Part shown: piece after piece, positions 7,188-11,413 of the stretch
Position numbering within the stretch: position 1 is the stretch's first letter
How the letters are laid out: every line of letters begins with the position of its first letter
Assembly (NCBI GenBank): GCA_003024985.2
Contig: PXIH01S0014198.1
DNA length: 11,413 nucleotides
Reading direction: 5' to 3' (one strand)
Source of the DNA: Euperipatoides rowelli
Taxonomy: Eukaryota; Onychophora; Udeonychophora; Euonychophora; Peripatopsidae
Position numbers and translations under genes: made by a program
The notes under the pieces: model-generated
Databases searched by the model: none
Seen by the model: the letters and a program-made list of their open reading frames with translations, nothing else
What the model was told of the DNA's origin: nothing

Positions 7188-8291
7188 CATAATTATATAA
7201 AATAAAGGAAACTAATTAGAGGTTAATAGAATATTTTATTCTCTTGGACTGGGGTCAGTCTTACATAAGCAACATATTTCTCTAAAGTGATAGGAGTTCT
7301 AGAATAAATTAGGTTTAACGAAAGTGGTATATTAATTGGCAATTTATGAGAGTTACTATTCTTACAAGGCCTGGCAATGAGTAGTCATATCAACTGGGAT
7401 GACAGTCCTTAACTCTGGTGATGGTTCTGGCTTCTTCTTCTTGTTATCAGGTCATGACATAGATCATTTGATTGGAAGAAGTAAAAATAGAATTAAACTA
7501 TCAGACTTTATAATAAGTTATAATTATTTCCCAAAAGGTCACATATATAATATAAGAACAGATTGTAGACTTCCTGCCTTCCTGTTTCTATTTTGTGAGA
7601 CTGTTCAAATTAATATATTACTGCTGCTATCCATATTTTTGATTACAAAACTGCACAGCTGAACAATCTGATTATTCTTTTTTTAAGTCTTTATCTTATT
7701 GGTTAAGATATTTTGCCTTTTATTAATTGTAGATGACTATTTTAATTGTATTGAGTTGTTCGCTAAACAGAACATCAAGGATGCTGCTGGCATAAATGTT
7801 TAATTATAATATTTAATTTAATAATATCTTAATGCATTATTTACTGTTTAAATTATTTTCAGCTATTAAATTGCAACGAGGAGTTGACCCGCTACAGTAG
7901 AGTGTCCTGGAGGGGGTGCTCTCGGAGTTGGGCTCTTCCTTCTTCTTTAAGGCATGCCATTAAATACATATTCCATGAGAGTCTTTAGACTACTTGCTAA
8001 GTTCGATACCATTTTTTGCCTTCTTTTTTTCTTTTCTTATTTCTTTCTCATGTGGTCGCACCTCAATCTTAATGTGCTGTACTGTTGAAACTAATATTTT
8101 GTAAGTAATGGTTCCCACATATAATAACCCTCTATTAAATCTATTGTTCAAAGGACATGTGATATAGAAATGTCCAATTATGATTGTTTTAACATCTGAT
8201 GGCCAGAAAACCCTGTGATTCCCCTTGATTTAATATAAAAGTTGATCTAATTGAAATTGTCTAGATGCATCAGAGTAGACACAGTGATATT
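7188..8291. other. Unassigned AT-rich stretch with two weak exon-like patches
   Basis: About 1.1 kb without a recognised gene or element. Two patches deserve mention. On the minus strand, 7444-7366 is open (DNKKKKPEPSPELRTVIPVD and a few further residues) and ends at gtaag (7365-7361). On the plus strand, a pyrimidine-leaning run ending tag at 7732 is followed by 23 codons (DDYFNCIELFAKQNIKDAAG and on) to a taa at 7801. Neither matches a protein I know. A GC-richer patch at 7873-7935 (gttgacccgctacag, ggagggggtgctctcgg) is unexplained. The 87-codon open stretch at 7399-7662 is low-complexity and hydrophobic at its end, and is most likely chance. Confidence 0.5.
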
Positions 8292-8295
8292 TTAA
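8292..8295. repeat. TTAA target duplication, left copy
   Basis: TTAA precedes the CCCT-type terminus starting at 8296 and is repeated at 8762-8765. Confidence 0.7.
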
Positions 8296-8761
8296 TCCCT
8301 AACTGGTATGGTGGGGTCAGGGGGACCTCAAAGAATATTTGATTTGATTTAATTTGATTATTTCCCACACTGTGGCTTTGCAAGTCTCAGTACCTTTCAT
8401 TCAGTATGCTTTGAGATTTTGTGTAAGAAGGTTGTGTTGTTTTGGGTAAGATTATGTTTTTAGTGTAATTTTTTCTTTAAAGTACAGTGTGTTAGTTGCT
8501 ATCCCCCAATATGCAGTGTATGTGCAAAAAGCATTTGCGAGGATTGTTTGTAAAAACCTATTGTAGTTTTGTACTTGCTTGCAGGGTCTTATATTGTATT
8601 TTTAATTGTTTACTTCTTGAAATATAAATAAAAATTAAGATTAAATAAGTTTTGATCAAGAATTTTATTTTAATTCTTTTAATTTTTAACGGAAAATGTG
8701 GGGTACAAGGGACCCCACCATACCAGTAGTGCAACAAAAAAGTCACCATACCAGTTAGGGG
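8296..8761. mobile_element. Non-autonomous piggyBac-like transposon (MITE), 466 bp
   Basis: The left terminus (t/c)CCCTAACTGGTATGGTG (8296-8313) is matched by the reverse complement of the right terminus 8744-8761, with one mismatch at the outermost base. TTAA flanks both sides. TTAA plus a CCC(T)-type start is the signature of piggyBac elements. A subterminal copy of the same block lies at 8711-8727 (gaccccaccataccagt), which is the exact reverse complement of left-end positions 8302-8318. The body holds an ATTTG-type short repeat (about 8334-8362), AT-rich sequence and an imperfect inverted A/T-rich segment (about 8620-8690). There is no transposase frame; the 63-codon minus-strand open stretch across the right end is a shadow. 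It would have been moved by a transposase encoded elsewhere. Confidence 0.82.
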
Positions 8762-8765
8762 TTAA
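8762..8765. repeat. TTAA target duplication, right copy
   Basis: TTAA directly follows the terminus ending at 8761 and matches 8292-8295. Confidence 0.7.
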
Positions 8766-9252
8766 AATAGAAAAACATGAAAATTAAATCCTTTGTTGTA
8801 GCCATCTCAGAAGAGCTAGAGACTTGATTGTCTTTAATAAAATCAGATGACCTTTCTTTACAAACACAAAATAAGGATTTTAATTAATAATTAGGGAAAT
8901 ATTTAAAAACTTGGCCAATATGTTACGGTATTATCCAAAATTAAAATAGCACCACATTAAGGAAGAAATTAACATGGGGAGTCCCATAGACCTTATTATG
9001 GAACAAAAAATACTATTGCTACTTTGGAAATCTTTTTTAGTTTTTAATTTTAAACAAATTTTTAAGGGAACAAATACATACTGTATGATAAAAGTAGACT
9101 AACTAAACTATATAAAAGAAAGATCAGATTTTTATTCCAGACATTTTTAGAGATATGAAATGAGATATGTTTGAAATCATAAATCACATTAGTGTGTTTC
9201 TCGAGATGTTCTCTGGTGTATACTATATATTAGTACAAGTAAAAACCAGATG
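8766..9252. other. AT-rich stretch without recognised feature
   Basis: About 490 bp. I saw no coding resemblance, terminal repeats or RNA gene on either strand. Its right end may include unrecognised eroded LINE sequence leading into the fragment at 9253. Confidence 0.5.
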
Positions 9253-9610
9253 TATGAAGTCTACAGAAGAATGAAAATGGGCTGGAGTGCTTTTAGAAAA
9301 TTTAATAACATTTTAAAAGGAAAACTTTCTTTATGTCTAAAAGTAAATTTTTTGACCCGTGTGTACCTCCAGTGATGACATATGAAGCTGAAACTTGGGC
9401 ATTCAATGCAAAGATGATTCAAAAACTATAAACCACTCAAATAAAATTATGGATTGATGCATGATAGAAATAACCCATAAAGATAGAGAAAGGATTGATT
9501 AATTAGAGCACAAATAAAGGTCTGGGATATTATTAAAAAAGTAAAGTGTGGTATTTAAAGTGGAAATGGGTTGGGCATATAGTAAGAAGAAATTGTTGCA
9601 GATTGAGGCC
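9253..9610 (+). pseudogene. RTE-like LINE fragment: post-RT C-terminal region
   Basis: The plus strand reads YRRMKMGWSAFRKFNNILKG (about 9264-9323), a LSLCLK stretch, then after a one-base shift FFDPCVPPVMTYEAETWAFN (about 9349-9408). This is the segment following the RT in RTE-like LINEs (GWxAFGKxxxIxxxKLxxCLKxKVFDxCVLPVMTYGAETW). Further on, VWDIIKKVKCGI (about 9521-9556) and, in another frame, KWKWVGHIVRRN (about 9561-9596) continue the family order. Stops at 9428, 9555 and elsewhere and at least three frameshifts mark it as dead. The usual continuation (DNRW..., then RPxxRWxDDI) is not found directly after it but appears at 11320-11413. Copy number and strand differ from the minus-strand piece at 99-480, so the two are separate insertions, possibly of one family. 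Confidence 0.72.
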
Positions 9611-11319
9611 TTAGAACAATTAGAGTATATAAATTTTGAATATACTCCCAGGGATCAATCCCTATATTATTAAATGTACACTGTAATTTGACCAAACTCT
9701 TTTGCCAGAATGGAGAGTAAAACTGTAAGTATTATTGCACATGGTAATATTTAGACTGCTAGGCTTGGTGTAATTTGATAACGCACTGTCAATACAGGGA
9801 TGCTGTAATTGCATTCAGATGTAACTTACCTGTTCAGGTATTATGATGTTAAATCTTATTTTTTAATATATCTTGAAATATCTTACTAACAAATAATTGT
9901 AATTTTTGTATCTAATGCCATTTGATTATATTTGTGCTGATTGAACAAATGGTAACTTAGATATATATATTTTGCCAATGTGTAATGTTGTTATGAGTGA
10001 GGCGAATGACGATAAGGAGCAGCCTGTATCAAGTTATGTAGTTAACTACCAATATCATAAAAATCTCGTTCACTGAGTGCCTACAATGTGACTATGATGT
10101 CAACGGCTTCTGATCCAGGTTTCTAGGACTCCATTACTAAAAAATATACCGGTAGCCATGTAACTACAAAAGGTAGTAGAATCTCCCACAGTTAATCTTA
10201 GGGGAGATATTATTCTACAATGGTCTCATATGAAATGTAAAGTGACGCGCTACAGTATATTGCAAGCAAAAAAGTTGAGATCACTTCCGAGGTGTAGGTA
10301 AATATAATCTTTTACACATTGTTAGCAGGCCTGTATAGGCAAGTCTTGAATAACGGATTGGTATCAATCATTTTCTAATTCGTTAGAATTGCATTGATTA
10401 TAAGTTACTCTGTTCAAATCATTATAGGAATTTGATGACAAAAAAAAAAAAGTGATGCTTTAGTAGATGTAATAATATTCTGATAGGCATACCTAGAATA
10501 TTAGAAGCAGAAATAATATTGGTCACTTTACCTAGATAAATTTATGTGGTATGAGACACAGTGACTGCAACATCTGATACCTGCAGCATATTGAGGGAAC
10601 CGCTCATGAGTAGTAGTATTCTGAAATAATTAGATATAAAACATTTTGATTAATATTATCATCCCTTTAGTCTGACCAAGCAGAAACATATTAATACCTG
10701 TTTATTGTAACAGCAGACCCAAATGCCAAGGCTAGTATAACAGCTAGGTCAATAACATAGATGAAATAGACATGTAGAGGAAAACAATCATTTATTTTAA
10801 TGACTGCATAGTTTATCATCGCCTCACATCATTTATAATACATTTGTGAGGTCTATACGCATTAAATTCATTGAAGGTGTGATTGTTTTATATACTCTAT
10901 ATAATATGCATGAAATCTAGAACTCTGATAGTGGCCATCATATCGCATTACAAAATCATTGCATTCAATTCTCATCTATAATCATATACAGCATTGTTAT
11001 ACATCATCATACATTTAATGTTTTACACCCCATGTATATAACATGGTTGCATTGTGGTAAGAAAACAGTGATCTCATTTATTGTTACACTAAGTATAAGT
11101 ACTGTTGTAAATTCTTTTATTCCAAAAGAACCTTTCGATAACATTTCAATATACTCATTAAAACTAACCATAGTTTATTTTTCATCAGAAAACTTGTGAT
11201 CCATTTATTTGTTGTTGCCTACAGAATTACAATCTAGGATAGGCTATTCCTATGGGCATAACCAAGAAATACACACAGTCACAAATATTACAAATAAAAA
11301 ACACGCCAACACTCAACCC
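9611..11319. other. 1.7-kb unassigned AT-rich block between two LINE pieces
   Basis: No protein resemblance, RNA gene, or clear terminal inverted or direct repeats were recognised. It contains a short AT run (9961-9970) and a 13-A run (10440-10452). Because it separates two segments that are adjacent in RTE-like LINE proteins, it may be an insertion of an unknown element, but no boundary motif confirms this. Alternatively the flanking pieces are two unrelated copies. Confidence 0.5.
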
Positions 11320-11413
11320 AACCTTCAAGAGAAATGATAATAGATGGTCTACAGAATGGACAGGAAACGACCACACAGAAGATCTATTGCCAGATGGGAT
11401 GGTGATATATATA
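11320..11413 (+). pseudogene. RTE-like LINE fragment: last conserved C-terminal block, cut by window end
   Basis: Frame one reads KRNDNRWSTEWTG (from about 11324). Shifted by one base, from 11356, it reads MDRKRPHRRSIARWDGDIYI to the window edge. In RTE-like LINEs these are consecutive: RRNDNRWxxKxxEWxPRxxKRPxxRPxxRWxDDI, the end of the ORF2 protein. A few codons between TEW and DRKRP are deleted, explaining the shift. The block would follow WVGHIVRRN, which occurs at about 9567-9596, so it may be the displaced remainder of that copy. It is non-functional as seen. Confidence 0.65.

Noticed and set aside
7399-7662. 87-codon plus-strand frame as a small membrane protein
   Set aside because: The hydrophobic tail is encoded by T-rich DNA; there is no recognised motif, and an open stretch of this length can occur by chance.
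8558-8749. 63-codon minus-strand frame
   Set aside because: It crosses the terminal repeat of the piggyBac-like MITE and has A/T-run low-complexity composition.
9961-9970. AT dinucleotide run as a microsatellite locus
   Set aside because: Only about five repeats, not notable in this composition.
1-11413. CRISPR array, tRNA, rRNA, bacterial operon or phage module
   Set aside because: No regularly spaced repeats with unique spacers, no cloverleaf or rRNA core seen, and no bacterial-type coding density; the content is animal transposon debris.

Overview
The window looks like AT-rich, non-genic DNA from an animal genome. It is largely a graveyard of transposable elements with no intact gene. 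There are no operons, ribosome-binding sites or long open frames, and every stretch with protein resemblance is broken by stops and frameshifts. The elements are animal-type: non-LTR retrotransposons resembling the Tx1/L1 group and the RTE group, plus hAT and TTAA-targeting (piggyBac-like) DNA transposons. I cannot name the species. The absence of recognisable host exons fits an intergenic or intronic location.

Layout: positions 1-98 are the end of a hAT element that continues to the left. Its putative 8-bp target copy (99-106) lies inside the reverse transcriptase start of an RTE-like LINE fragment on the minus strand (about 99-480). Positions 481-1217 are AT-rich, with a 17-bp perfect hairpin and a diverged direct repeat about 184 bp apart. 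Positions 1218-1502 (minus) resemble a decayed piggyBac-type transposase. Positions 1608-1680 resemble a C-terminal LINE reverse transcriptase scrap.

The main feature is a nearly full-length, dead Tx1/L1-like LINE at about 1688-7180 on the plus strand. It has a short 5' UTR, a zinc-knuckle ORF1 remnant, an ORF2 remnant (endonuclease, reverse transcriptase, C-terminal Cys/His motif), a purine-rich 3' UTR and an A-rich tail. It is bracketed by an 11-bp direct repeat (1677-1687 and 7177-7187). A 649-bp non-autonomous DNA element with about 81-bp inverted ends and TTAA flanks (3961-4609) sits in its ORF2 linker, and a 31-bp tandem repeat (5992-6070) sits in its distal ORF2.

Positions 7188-8291 are unassigned, with two weak exon-like patches. 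Positions 8296-8761 are a second, unrelated TTAA-flanked element with piggyBac-like CCCT ends. RTE-like C-terminal coding resemblance follows at 9253-9610 and again at 11320-11413, with 1.7 kb of unassigned AT-rich DNA between them. The elements do not work together as a system. They record layered insertions: LINE, then TTAA element within LINE, and RTE-like LINE, then hAT within LINE. I found no convincing undescribed biological system.
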